DNA of 64,000 bases from Mantamonas sphyraenae (GCA_026936335.1 JAPMXV010000044.1:186001-250000), one strand, 5' to 3'. Positions 21,219-31,548 are shown, counted from the first letter of the stretch. Program-made: numbers and translations. The notes: generated from the letters alone by a model not told the origin.

Positions 21219-22241
21219 TCACACTCTGTACCCACAGTTGCGTCCCCACGCTCGCACATCGCGATTCGTAGTCATTCGCAGACAGTGTTCGATGGCAAAT
21301 GGTGTGCACACGTCGACTCGTGCGTAATGTCGCCTGAGCATAGCCTTGAGCTTGCTGAACATATATTCGATTGGATTCAAATGTGGGCTGTACGCGGGCA
21401 AGAACTCGACACGCACGCCAAATAGCGAACACAGTGTTAGTACTTCACTGCCCTTGTGGATGCTACAGTTGTCCATCACCAGCATGCGCATGCCCTGTGC
21501 TTGCATCCGTGGAAGCAGTTTGAAGCGCAGAAAGTGCACAAAGTCACGACGTGAGTACGATCCGGTGAGCATGTCGAATGCCACAATGCCATTGCGAGCC
21601 CTTGCATTGATAGCTGCCAACAGAGAGATCCGTGACTGGCGTGCTTGCAAGGCGTGGACAACGGCGTCACAGCCGGCTCGTGCTCGGCCGTACCGCCTCC
21701 AGCACGTGCGATTCTGCACTGCACTCTCGTCCAGAAACACAATGTTGGCCATTGTCATGTCGATGTCGTGCTGCATCAGTCGTTCAAACTCCTGGCGTCG
21801 ACGACGCACGTGTGCAAGGCTGCGCTCGCGTGGGACAACTGCACACTGCTTGCGCGTCCATTTCATGCGCTTGAGGGCACGAAAGATGGTTGAAAGAGAT
21901 GCATGCACATGGCGCTGTTGGAACAGACGGCTCTGCAGTTCATCGAGGAACAGAGTGCAGTCCAAGCGAAGCTCATCCTTCAGGAATGCATCATCAGCTG
22001 ACGTGAGCAGTCGTGGACGCCCTCCAGATCTGGGCAAGGGTGCCACGTGGTTCAGCCGTTGCAGCTGCTTGACATACTTGCGTACCGTGCTGGCTGCAAC
22101 TTTCCAAATTCGAGCCGTTGCTGCAGCGGAGCGTCCGCTCTGAATGTGGTCGTCCACCATACGTTGACGCAGTTCCAATGGAAGGGGATGCCCGGGTGTG
22201 AACATCCCACCGAGTGAATTCAATTTGGTTTGAACTGGCAT
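21219..22241 (-). mobile_element. Tc1/mariner (IS630-superfamily) DD34E transposase
   Basis: A single-exon frame of 340 aa, the usual length of Tc1-type transposases. The N-terminus has a helix-turn-helix of the IS630/Tc1 kind: LPLELRQRMVDDHIQSGRS, then AAATARIWKVAASTVRKYV, followed by the GRPR-like linker SGGRPRLL. The catalytic core shows ANIVFLDESAVQ (first Asp), GMRMLVMDNCSIHKG (second Asp), and LPAYSPHLNPIEYMFSKLK (Glu), with exactly 34 residues between the second Asp and the Glu, i.e. DD34E. The frame is uninterrupted, so the enzyme may be active. I could not identify terminal inverted repeats or the TA target duplication by eye. It sits between two Fanzor genes; Fanzor1 genes are known passengers of mariner-like elements. 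Confidence 0.92.
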
Positions 22242-22304
22242 TGTCGTCGTGCAATCGTTTGCTTGGGACGCTGGGCGGTAGACGATACAAGCGCCACATA
22301 CAGA

Positions 22305-22320
22305 CATACGCATGCGTATG
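22305..22320. other. 16-bp perfect palindrome upstream of the transposase
   Basis: CATACGCATGCGTATG is completely self-complementary and lies 64 bp upstream of the transposase ATG. It could be a transposase or regulator binding site, or part of an element end. Confidence 0.6.
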
Positions 22321-22561
22321 GACGTTGGAGTCATAAATGGATGACATAGACGACTTTGGTCATCTTTGTCTTCAGGAAGGAAACACAAGCAGTGGAAACC
22401 TCGATACGACCAAAGAGGAGAACGACTTGGGTGATGTTGAAAGCACTTTGTGGGCAGCAATATCACGTAGCCATGTACTTGTGGGAGACCTCATGGACAC
22501 ACGGGTCTTTGTTGCCCGCCATCATACGCCCAACTACTAAGCGCGCTCAAAAGAAAAACCC

Positions 22562-22882
22562 TATACCCTATATGCCGCGAGGCAGTGGAGGAGTGAGGTG
22601 GTGTGCGAGCTGGTGGAGGCCGGGGCGAACGTGCAGGTGCGAGATGTGAACGGTGTCACGCCGCTCATCGCGAGCTGCGGAACAGGGTGCACGGTCAAGA
22701 CAGAGAGGCTTTTGCGTGCTGGCGCGGACGTGTTTGTGTGTGGAGATGATGGGAGGACGGCGCTGGATGTTGCTGTGGAGAGTGGGAATTTGGAGCGGGT
22801 GTGGCTGTTGGTGGACAGCGGGGCGGATGTGAACTCGGTGAGGGATCGGAGGGAGTTGATGGAGGAGTTGGGAGGGGGATGA
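22562..22882 (+). pseudogene. Ankyrin-repeat gene fragment
   Basis: In one frame this reads YTLYAARQWRSEVVCELVEA followed by GANVQVRDVNGVTPLIASC, then LLRAGADVFVCGDDGRTALD and WLLVDSGADVNSVRD: about three ankyrin repeats with TPL, GAD and AL signatures in register. There is no ATG or plausible acceptor in front, and the similarity begins abruptly after a CCCTATACCCTATA stretch, so the 5' part is missing. The frame ends at a normal TGA at 22880. It looks like the 3' remnant of an ankyrin gene cut by an insertion or rearrangement. An upstream spliced exon inside the island cannot be excluded. Confidence 0.6.
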
Positions 22883-22931
22883 GAGGGGGTGGGGTGGTGG
22901 GGGGGAGGGGGGTTGGGGGGAGGAAGGAGTG
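22862..22931 (+). other. G-rich tract with G-quadruplex potential
   Basis: Repeated runs of three to seven G residues follow the ankyrin fragment, separated by one to four bases. This satisfies the simple G-quadruplex pattern on the plus strand several times. Function unknown. Confidence 0.6.
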
Positions 22932-23090
22932 GGAGGTCCACAAGAAAGGAGTCATCCAATACTGTACTGTATTTGCAAAAGAGTGCGCGCAAGCGCATCG
23001 ATTACGCAGAGAGCGTGTAGTGTCAGTGACTGCATGTGTACGGGTGTGCGCGCACCCTTGGCTTACCATTATGCTTTGGCCCCCGGTTTC

Positions 23091-23130
23091 ACGCCGCGGA
23101 CGCGCGCGCGAACGCACGTGTCCGCGGCGT
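23091..23130 (-). other. Long GC-rich hairpin 3' of the second Fanzor gene
   Basis: Read on the minus strand, the two 20-nt halves form an 18-bp stem: eleven perfect base pairs (ACGCCGCGGAC with GTCCGCGGCGT), one A-C mismatch, then six further pairs including one G-U, closed by a TTCG loop. It lies 238 nt downstream of the Fanzor stop codon, on the sense strand of that gene. Such a stable structure is unusual in ordinary intergenic DNA. A guide-RNA scaffold, transcription end or element terminus are all possible. Confidence 0.65.
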
Positions 23131-23368
23131 CTCCGTTGACTAGCGGTTTCTTATCTTGCGCGGAATGAAGACCGCCCAGAAGTAGGCCATGATGTTTCCA
23201 TCACTGCCTGATGATTTCCTCCGATGATGGCCAGGGCTCGTTGTCCCTCGACCGCCATTTGCTCCCCCGATTTCATCGTTCGCCGTCAGCGTTCCACCTG
23301 TGTGTCGCGCTCGCTGATGCGCAACAACCCATTCGCATCATTTCTCGCCATCGCTCCTCTTCACCACT

Positions 23369-26300
23369 TCACTCTGGCTCCTGCAGTTTGCTCCTGTTTG
23401 CCTGTAGAACTCCCGCCGAAGCCTGGATGTCTCGTAGCCGGATCCGTCCGCACTTGCCACACTTGAACTCCTTCGCTGCTCCCACCGTGTTTACATGGCC
23501 GCATGCACTGCAAGTTCGCGTCGTCCACGCCTCGTCCGCAATGACCATGAAGCAGCCATGCACCGCAGCCCGCTGCTTGACGATCTGCAGGAGCTGGTAG
23601 TGGCCAGCGTTCTGCATCATCCGCACGGCAGACCTGTGCAACGTGCGTCGCTTGCCCTTGGCGTTCACTTTGCGGACGAGCTTGGCCACACGGAGATGAG
23701 GATACAGCAAGGTGTTGGTATCCTTGGTCAACTCGTCTGCGATGTGGTAGTGAATGGCCTTCCGCTTGGAGTGCTTGCGTTTCTGCAGTTTGTGATACCT
23801 TCGGCGCAGCCGTGCCAGCGATGGTGTACCACGCTCTCTGTTCTGGATGTGCTCGCGGATGGCCTCTTTGCGCTTGCGCTTCGTTCGGTCGCGAACTCGC
23901 CGAGTGCTCTTCTGCCCCTTCCTGTCTTGTTTCCACTTTGGATATGTCTTGTCAATGGCACTTTGGATTGTGCTCATGCGAGTGTCATAACGACGCATCA
24001 GCTGTTCGTGGTTATGGCCCAGCAGCAGCACTTCGCCCTGCGTGCTCAAAGCAGTGATGAGTGTACGTCCGCCTGGGTCAGCCGCCTTGATACTCTGGAC
24101 ATCCAGCTCCTTCTTGATGGCTTTCACTTGCACCTGGAAGCACAGCTTGAGCTTAAAATCATGCAGGTACCGATCGTACATCAAACGCACGTCGAATTTG
24201 GGCTTCCATCGGGCGTCGTTGTTGTACGAGAACATCGATGCATACTTCAAGCCGCGTGCGTCATGGGTTCCCAGCGGCATCACACTCGCGAAACCGGTAG
24301 TCGGGAAGAGCGTCACGTGGGAAATTCGGGCGAACTCTTGCCTGTCGTTTTGGCTCACGTAGAAGTGACACAGATCGGATTGGAGTGACAGGCCTTGCTG
24401 ACGGTGGTTTCGATTGCGTGTCCTCAATTTCGGCCACCTGCCTGTCTTGTCACGGGTTTTCTGTGCCCGTTTGAGGGTCTGTTGCGCCTCACGAACACCA
24501 TTCCAGAATGCTGTGCGAGGAAACTTCCGGTGATGGGGCAGCAACAGCTCATCGAGTGATGCCGTTCGCTCCTGCAACTTGAGGGCGTTTGCTGCGAGCT
24601 CGTTGCCGTCTCGGCTCCACCGTTCCAGCTTCTCTGTGGCGTACGAGGCCATGATCACCAGGTTGTACCCATAGCGGGCGGAGGCGAACAGCCCGTGGAT
24701 AAAACGCCGCTGATGCGACCGAGGACGGAAGGTGATGGTCCTGGAACGCATACGCTGGTCGGCCCGTAGGTTGGAGTTCTCGTGCAGCGCCTCTAGATGC
24801 GCACGCTGCACGCCGTCGTCTCCGAGGTGCTCCGGCATGTCGCTGAGCAGGTGCTCACGCAGCGCGTCATGATCGACCTTGAATGGGATGCGGACAGTCG
24901 TGTCCGCAGTCACCCTGTCGAAGGGGATGCGCTTGGTCTCCTGTGAGCCCGCGTATTCAACGTCAACCTCGTCTGGCATCCTTGATGGTAAACCGTCATA
25001 CGCAGCTGCAAGGGGCATCGAAAACAAAACCCCAAGCTTCGAATGTCTTTGACGCTTCTGGTCGTTGTACCGGGAAAGAACCGCCTCGACGCCGGGTACG
25101 TTTGAAGCGAGCATGGCCTCGCCCAATGACACGGCTTCTTCAATCTCTGCGTCGGTTTTGGCGGAGGCGAGCAGTTGCTCCAGGTCCTCAACAGGGTCGG
25201 GCTCTGCTCCGCAGTTTGAAAGGGGCGTGGGTGGGTGTGAGCCATTGCGGAGGCAGGATGAGGCGGGAGGATGTTAACACCCGCAGCTAAGCCATGTGCA
25301 ACACACACATACCGTTGCCTTGCGCGTCTGCGTCTTTCTTTTTGCGCTTCGATCGACGCGTCGAAATGCTGCTTCCAGCACTCGAGCTGGAGCTGGACGT
25401 GGACGTCGTTCCTTCCTTCACTGCGTGCAATGTGTGAGATGAACGAACGACAGGTTGCCTCTAGGACGCACACACACTTACTTTTGCCCTTGCCCTTGCC
25501 CGTGCCCGTGCCCTTGCCCTTGCCCTTGCCCTTGCCCTTGCCCGTGCCCTTGCCCGTGCCTTTGCCCTTGCCCTTGCCCTTCCCTCTCTTAAAATCGGCT
25601 GCACGCGAGCGCTGTTTCTCGCTCTGCTTTTTGTGCCGCTTCTGCTTGTGATTGCCATGCGAGGTGCCTTTGGTCTCGGAATTCTTCTTCGCCGGCCCCT
25701 TTTCCTTGCGGTCCTTGTCGTACGATGCCCGAGTGGTGGTTGGTTTGCTGGTGAGCGCGGAGAGAAGTTCTTCCTCCTCTTCATCAAGGTTCCGCTTCCA
25801 AAACTCAAGTGCCCTGCGGTGCGAGCTGCTGCTCGTCTCGCTGGTCAAGTGCGTCAGCAGGTCCTCCTCTGGGACGGGTTCTGATTCATCCGACTCTACG
25901 TAGTCGTCGTCGCTCCCTGGAGTTTCTTCCGCACCGTCAAACTCATCCTCCCACGAATTCCTCGAAGAAGAAGACGTAGTCTGGATCTCCACAGACATGG
26001 TAGTGTTTGTAGACGAAGATGCAGACGAAGAAGAAGACGAACTCTGCGTCTCGAGTTGTATGTCGTCGCATGAAGATGACGAGGAAGAGGCGGACGAGGC
26101 GACGACCGCAGTCGAGTCGTTGGCACGTGCGCGCTTTCCGTGGGACGCGTCGTTCTCAGCGCTTGCGCTTCTCATACGGCGCTGTCGGGACTTATTCACC
26201 TGCTTGGCATCGCGTGCATCATTCCTTCGCTGGCGACGGTTGGACCTTGTGTACCCTGCGGACCCTGGTGACGATTGTACGGTGTGCAGGTGAACAGGCT

Positions 26301-26472
26301 CAGGCGATGATTCCGTGCGCAGCTCCCTGTCGCCTTCAGAGTTTGGGCGAGGGCGCAGGACAATGAGAAACCACATCACAATGAGAATGATGTGGAAGTG
26401 GTTCTTCATGGGCACTTTCATTGGCGCTTGTGTCGCTTGAAACAAGGTCATTGGTGTGCTCAGGCGTTGCAT
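23369..26472 (-). CDS. Second Fanzor/TnpB-like RNA-guided nuclease with low-complexity N-terminus
   Basis: Three exons in phase: 26472-25482, 25420-25313 and 25203-23369, giving about 977 aa. The C-terminal 400 residues are a TnpB-like core: RuvC-I KAADPGGRTLI (Asp about 742), a basic helical region, YPHLRVAKLVRKVNAKGKRR, RuvC-II MVIADEAWTTRTCSACG (Glu about 924), a CSACG...CGKCG zinc finger, and RuvC-III RIRLRDIQASAGVL (Asp about 958). All acidic residues are kept; the usual Asn of RDINA is Gln. Exon 1 encodes Ser-rich and acidic stretches and a (Gly-Lys/Gly-Thr) dipeptide run. The start is uncertain: the first 40 residues include a hydrophobic stretch, so translation may begin later. It is shorter and more bacterial-like in its core than the other Fanzor in the window. 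Confidence 0.8.
25486..25585 (-). repeat. Hexanucleotide repeat encoding (Gly-Lys)n
   Basis: Tandem hexamers of the GGCAAG/GGCACG type on the minus strand encode alternating Gly-Lys and Gly-Thr dipeptides in exon 1 of the second Fanzor gene, immediately before its donor site. The tract is strongly basic and could serve nucleic-acid binding or nuclear import. It is likely length-variable. Confidence 0.85.
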
Positions 26473-26808
26473 CAGTTTTCCATGACCCGAGAGGCAGGAA
26501 ACACGAAGGATGCGTTGTAACAACGTCAAAGGATGTGTGACAAGAGATTATGGCGATGGTGCTTGCCGAGTGAGGCGCCTAACTCCCCGCACGCGCTCAA
26601 TTGAAAACCCCTGTATGTGTATATTGTACGATGCAGAGTCTGAGTGTGGCCAAAGCATTGCGTTGGACCCGTGGATGAGGGGCGGGTACATGCAGATGCG
26701 GGAAGGGGCCTCGCGGGATTGTGTTTTGTGAACCGTTTGCGTGACGATTTTTCTGACACGTTGGCTGGGGTCACTGTGTGCACGCAGTCACATTCCAGAC
26801 AGGAAACC
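26473..26808. other. Intergenic region between the second Fanzor gene and the EF-hand gene
   Basis: About 340 bp separate two divergent genes and presumably contain both promoters. I see no further gene. A segment at 26588-26613 resembles one at 22538-22563 (CGCGCTCAA, then GAAAA, then CCCT). Confidence 0.5.
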
Positions 26809-29099
26809 ATGAGCGAGAACGAGATGGAAGAAATGGAAGAGGTAAGCAAGGGCACAGGATGGCCTGTGTGCCACATACAGGCGTCATTGTTTCCGGGAAC
26901 ACACTTTTGGCGCCCGAACGATTTCCGGGACAGGATTTCCTGCAGCGAGATACCGCACGCCAGAGACTAGCGTGGTACTGACACGGGTGAGGGTTTGATG
27001 CACGGTGTCTGTGGGACATGGAACGTGTGCAGCAAGAGCAAGAGCAAGTGCGTGGGGAGATGCCCCACCCGCCTCCGGTTGATGTAGGTGCCCCAGATGC
27101 AAACGCAAACACGCAAACGCGTTTTCGGCGAGCGAGCGTTGCTGACACAAAGTGAGGACGCACACACAAACAGCGGGATGCAGAAGCAGCCGGCGTAGGC
27201 AATGCTGTGGATAAGCAGCCGTCGGAGGACGAGGAGTATGCAAGTCGGCTGGCAGCGGCTGTGGAGGCCAACTCGCACTACAGCAAGCCGACTGCAATGA
27301 ACCTGGACGAGTTTGTGGAGGCATTTGGCGACGTGCTGGACCGCAACCATGTGTTCAGTAACATCGACGAGAGCAACAAGCAGGAGTTCCTGGAGGCGTC
27401 GTTCAACGCGCTGGACGCCAACAACAGCGGCGCGGTGGACACCTCTGAGCTCACTGCGATCCTTCCGCGTGTGTTTGACTTTGGCACGTTGGCTCGCTTC
27501 TGGATGGCATGGATGTCGTTCCCGTTTACGGTGATCTACCTGATCAAGTTTGTGAGCACCGGAGACAGCCAGTCGATTCTGCGCGAGCTGCTGGTGGACG
27601 TGTGGATGAAGAAGGCCGAGTGGAACTTTTGCTCGATGATGCCTTTCAAGATTCTGATCTGGGGCATGCTGGATGTGTTCAAGATGGACATCCGCAACCT
27701 GGACAAGGGCCACACGCGCGCAAAGCTCATGGGTCTGTCGCTTGTCTTTCTGGGCTTCTACGTGGTGGCGTTTGCGTGCCTGCTGACGTACCTTGGTTCT
27801 GTGCTGCCCAGTCAACTTGCACCCGTGGTGGAGAACGGCGCAGACCTGTTTGTGATGCTGGACCAGGGAGCAAGCGCAGTTGAGGGCTTCTTCCCGATCG
27901 CCATGTTTGCGTACCTGGGCACTCAGATCGGCCTGCTGTTTGTGGTGAAGCGCACGCAGGACTCGAACCGTTTCATGCTGCGTCCCATGGAGAGGAACCT
28001 GCAGCAGCTGCCTGTCATGACGAGCGAGCGTTCGCTGTTCACCACGCCCAAGGGTGTGGACCCGTCGATCCAGATGCACGACATCGAGCTGTCGCCGCGC
28101 GGCACCAACGCGTGGGAGGTTGTGCAGCGCCTGAAGGACCAGGGCATGGTACTGCACAAGGTTTCGACCAAGAGTGGCCTGCTGGCCGCGGTGGGCTTCC
28201 TCGGCCCTGTGCTGATGGCCTTTGCAGGCTCGCTGACGCGCGCAGGCACGGGCAAGCCGTACAGTGGATACAACCCGCCTCAAACAGACCACGAGTTTGT
28301 GGTTGTGTCGTCGCAGATGTGCTTGTTGGTGTGCTTCTGGATCTACTTTTACCTGCTGGGTGAAGCGCAGTCGCTGATTGTGCAGACCAAAACGACGATG
28401 TCGCTGTTCTCGTGGGTGGCGGTTTCCAAGTCGCTGGACGGGAACGCGCAGGCGCTGACGCAGCTTGTATCGGAGCATGAAGACGAGGCCATGGTGGAGG
28501 ACGTGCCGACGCTTGCGTTGGCTCCGGTGCACATGAAGCTGAACCGCAAGGAAAACGTGCTGGGCTGGCTGCGCATCCGCTCGTACATGATGGTGTGGCG
28601 CAACATCGAGATGCAGATGATGAACGTGGTGGCGGGTCTGGTGGGTTCGTTCGTGATTTGGCTGTTCATTGCATTGCTGGCCATCATTGTGCACTTTACG
28701 GCAGTGCCGCGCTTCCTTCTGAACATGCAGATGCAGGTGTACTTCCTGGTGGTGTTCTACGGCACCCTGATGTACTCTCTGTACGCTGTGTTCCTGATGT
28801 GGCAGGGCATCCAGGCCAACGCGCTGCAAATGGAAGACGCCAAGGTGCTGTCCGAGGTGATGTTTGAGACGAAGCTGCGCCAGCACCTGCTGCCCAACAC
28901 GAGCGAGAACCGTGCCATGGAGGAGGAGCTGGACGATCTTTTCCAGCTGCAGGAGCACATCAGCGCCACTGTGGGAACGGAGGAGGAGGACCTCATTTCC
29001 ATCTTTGGTGTGCCGCTGACGCCGGCCATTTTTGGAACACTGACCACCGCCGTGACCGTGGGTGTGTCTACGTTCCTGAGTGTGCTGGGCAGTGGGTAA
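26809..29099 (+). CDS. EF-hand polytopic membrane protein, function unknown
   Basis: Two exons, 26809-26841 (MSENEMEEMEE) and 27174-29099, giving 652 aa. The phase-0 join yields EERDAEAAGVGNAVDKQPSE; conservative alternatives would begin without an ATG. One canonical EF-hand loop, DANNSGAVDTSE, lies near residue 90 with ligands at positions 1, 3, 5, 9 and 12. The rest contains about seven hydrophobic segments, for example LMGLSLVFLGFYVVAFACLL, FFPIAMFAYLGTQIGLLFVV, LLAAVGFLGPVLMAFAG, MCLLVCFWIYFYLL, VVAGLVGSFVIWLFIALLAI and VYFLVVFYGTLMYSLYAVFL. A cytosolic linker separates the two groups. A calcium-responsive channel or transporter is a guess from architecture only. The 332-bp intron is one of the longer ones here. 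Confidence 0.75.
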
Positions 29100-29347
29100 G
29101 CCGTGGGAGTGAGAGGGAGATGTGAACGCTGTTCGCGCCAAGACAAAGGTGTGTTGCATCAGAATGTTGGGGTGTGTGAGAGCAGTCTTGCTGTGTGCAG
29201 TGCTGTGTCCCGTATGCATTGTTCAGTGTGCAGGTGGGCATACGATGGCGAGAGGGAGAAGGTCGAAGAAGGTTGCGAATGAAGATGGCAGAACATGCGC
29301 GCACAAACTGACGCTCCATGTGCCCGTGTGTGTCGACTTGCAGCCAA

Positions 29348-30508
29348 ATGCAGAGCATCAAGGTGAGTCGGAGGAAGTGGGCTGGCGCCTGAGTGAGGAA
29401 TCGGGGATGGTCGGGTGCATGCTGGGTCCTTCGGGACGTGTGTTGGGCGGGAAAAGCCGGGAACGAATCGTGCTGGGCTGCCTGTGTTGCGCTCGCACGG
29501 CTACAAACACGCCACGGCGAGTGCAGATGTGCCTCTTGTGCAGAAAGCGCAAGCAGCGTCACCCTAGGATAAGATGCATGGGACGTGTGCGTGGAGAGGG
29601 CGTGTGTGGCCTGTGTGTGCGTGGGCGGCGATGGAGAGGCGAATTCTCGGACACGAGCTTTTTTCCCTCCCTTTGCACGTTTTGACGGCCACTGGTCGAC
29701 GCAGCGGGCACGGGACACGCACAGCCGGGTGTAGGTCAGGATGCAGAACGCAGCTGGCAGGTGTTGGGCAGCCACGCACGTGTGTGACAGCGCTGTGTTT
29801 GCATGGAGAGGCCAAAACAAAGGGAGGGCTGGCGAACGTTGAAGCGCCGCGCCCAATTTTTTTTCCAGACGGCGAGTGTTTCCCGCGTGCAGAAGCGTGG
29901 GGCAGAGGGACTAACGCTGGCGGGTGGGCGCACGCATGCAACAGTGTGTCGTCGTCGGAGACGGAGCAGTGGGAAAGACCTGTCTGCTGATCTCGTACAC
30001 CACCAACGCCTTCCCGGGAGAGTACATCCCGACGGTGTTTGACAACTACAGCGCCAACGTGATGGTGGATGGCAAGCCCATCAACCTGGGTCTGTGGGAT
30101 ACGGCCGGACAGGAGGATTACGATCGCCTGCGCCCGCTGTCGTACCCGCAGACGGACGTGTTCCTGATCTGCTTCTCGCTGATCTCGCCGTCGTCGTTCG
30201 AGAACGTCAAGAGCAAGTGGTACCCTGAGATCTCGCACCACGCACCGGGCACACCGTCGATTCTGGTGGGCACGAAGCTGGATCTGCGTGACGACAAGGA
30301 CACGATTGCCAAGCTGAACGAGAAGGGCCTTGCGCCGATCACGTACCAGCAGGGTCTGCAGATGGCCAAGGAGATCAACAGCGTGAAGTACCTGGAGTGC
30401 TCGGCCCTGACTCAGAAGGGTCTGAAGAACGTGTTTGACGAGGCCATCCGCGCTGTGCTGATGCCCGCCAAGCAGCCCAAGAAGAGCAAGAAGTGCATCC
30501 TGCTCTAA
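29348..30508 (+). CDS. Rac-family small GTPase, intron-containing copy
   Basis: Exon 1 is only 15 nt (29348-29362, MQSIK), followed by a 582-bp intron (GTGAGT...ACAG) and exon 2 at 29945-30508, giving 192 aa. Motifs: P-loop GDGAVGKT, switch I with the effector Thr in [11 protein letters not shown], switch [22 protein letters not shown], NKxD-type GTKLDLRDD, the Rho insert, [14 protein letters not shown], and a polybasic CAAX tail KKSKKCILL for geranylgeranylation. It is of Rac rather than Cdc42 or Rho type. Role: actin remodelling, phagocytosis or NADPH-oxidase-type signalling at membranes. The exon-2 protein is identical to the inverted copy at 36679-37257; the visible coding DNA is also almost identical, with one difference noted in the P-loop Lys codon region. 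Start choice: ATG in exon 1 restores the family N-terminus exactly. Confidence 0.92.
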
Positions 30509-30752
30509 ATCAACCAGCCGCAGGAATCAACACCCTGTACAGCGGCCACCTTGTGGGACCAACATCTTCAACAGCAACAGCAAACTTGAAGGGAGGAACA
30601 CGCCGAGGGTTTGACGCCCGACGCAACCACAATGGGAGCAGTCTCGAGATCGAGATGCTGTCCATGCGTGTGAGTGCGTGGTTGCCATCGCTCACGTGGT
30701 TGTGCCTGGCTGAGATCACTGGAAACAAGCTGTTGTTTTCTCTCTCGTCTCT

Positions 30753-30846
30753 TCATTCGAATTCTTCCACAAAGATGTCCTCGTCTGCAACGTCTTCGTA
30801 GTCTTCACCGTCGTCGTCATCATCATCATCGTCATCATCGTCATCA

Positions 30847-30879
<33 letters not shown>

Positions 30880-31369
30880 TAGTCCTCATCGTCATCATCG
30901 TCTTCAGCGTCGTCTGATCCCTGTCCGTCGCCTGCCTCCTGGTCCTCCTTCATCTCACTGAGCCTCTCCTCCAACATGGGCTGAAACTCCTTGACGAGTT
31001 GGTTGTGCGGTTCGTAGCTGAGGACTGGAGCAGTGCAGATGGCGTAAGCAGAGGGGCGTTTGGGGAAAGCGCGCGCGAGCAAAGAAACGGCTGAACGGAG
31101 TCACTCGCTACTGTGTTCAACGCACTCTCTTTGGACAGGGCCAGTGCATTCTCGATTTCCATGTTGGTGACGGCCAAATAGAATTGCTGTACAAGTTCGA
31201 CGGGCGCATACGAGGTTCCGCCGTCTGTGCGCTTCGCATCGATCTGCAGGCCGCCCGCGCGTCCTTGTTCCCCAGGCCCCATGTTGGCCGAGTCGTTCTC
31301 GTCGTCAAACACCTCGCCCGTGTCCAGCACCACCGAGTCGTCCAGGCCCTTTTCTTCTGCCAGACTCAT
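30753..31369 (-). CDS. ERICH2-like acidic protein
   Basis: Two exons, 31369-31126 and 31024-30753, giving 171 aa. The phase-1 splice yields ALALSKEILSYEPHNQLVKE followed by FQPMLEERL, which matches the single helical C-terminal domain of glutamate-rich protein 2 (ERICH2). That family pattern is VELLAEF...LAKKLCQMILIYEPENP...AKEF in animals. The C-terminus is an almost pure Asp tract of about 40 acidic residues, encoded by GTC/ATC trinucleotide repeats on the plus strand (30805-30905). The function of this family is unknown; in animals it is often co-expressed with ciliary genes, so a cilium link is only a hint. It is divergent from the GH5 gene, 180 bp between ATGs. Confidence 0.72.
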
Positions 31370-31548
31370 GGATGGATGGTTTGGCAGGGAGAGTGCACTG
31401 CGCTGCACTGCCAGGCTACCGTACGGTTGTGCGTGAGCTGCGTACGTTGATCAAAAGGGAGTGCCCTTTTCTTGGCAGAACAAGCTATAGTGTACATCCG
31501 TGGGATGTCGCACGGAGAGGCCAAAGAAAACAAGGAGTTGCAAGGAAG

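Noticed and set aside
21219-22320. Terminal inverted repeats and TA target duplication of the mariner element
   Set aside because: I compared sequence on both sides of the transposase by eye and found no convincing pair; the 16-bp palindrome at 22305 is not repeated on the other side.
22337-22540. 67-codon frame MDDIDDFGHLCLQEGNTSSG... upstream of the ankyrin fragment
   Set aside because: Too short and without similarity; could be a remnant of the broken ankyrin gene, but no sign supports this.
22561-22574. CCCTATACCCTATA as an internal telomere repeat
   Set aside because: Only two units, and the unit is not a recognised telomere motif; insufficient to call interstitial telomeric DNA.
26967-29219. 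750-codon open frame antisense to the EF-hand membrane protein
   Set aside because: His/Gln/Arg-rich composition without motifs; it mirrors the codon bias of the plus-strand gene, whose translation has clear membrane helices and an EF-hand.
30800-30910. Trinucleotide repeat that could be mistaken for a CRISPR or satellite array
   Set aside because: It is coding slippage sequence for the Asp tract of the ERICH2-like protein; there are no spacers. Similar Ser, Asp and Glu tracts elsewhere have the same explanation.
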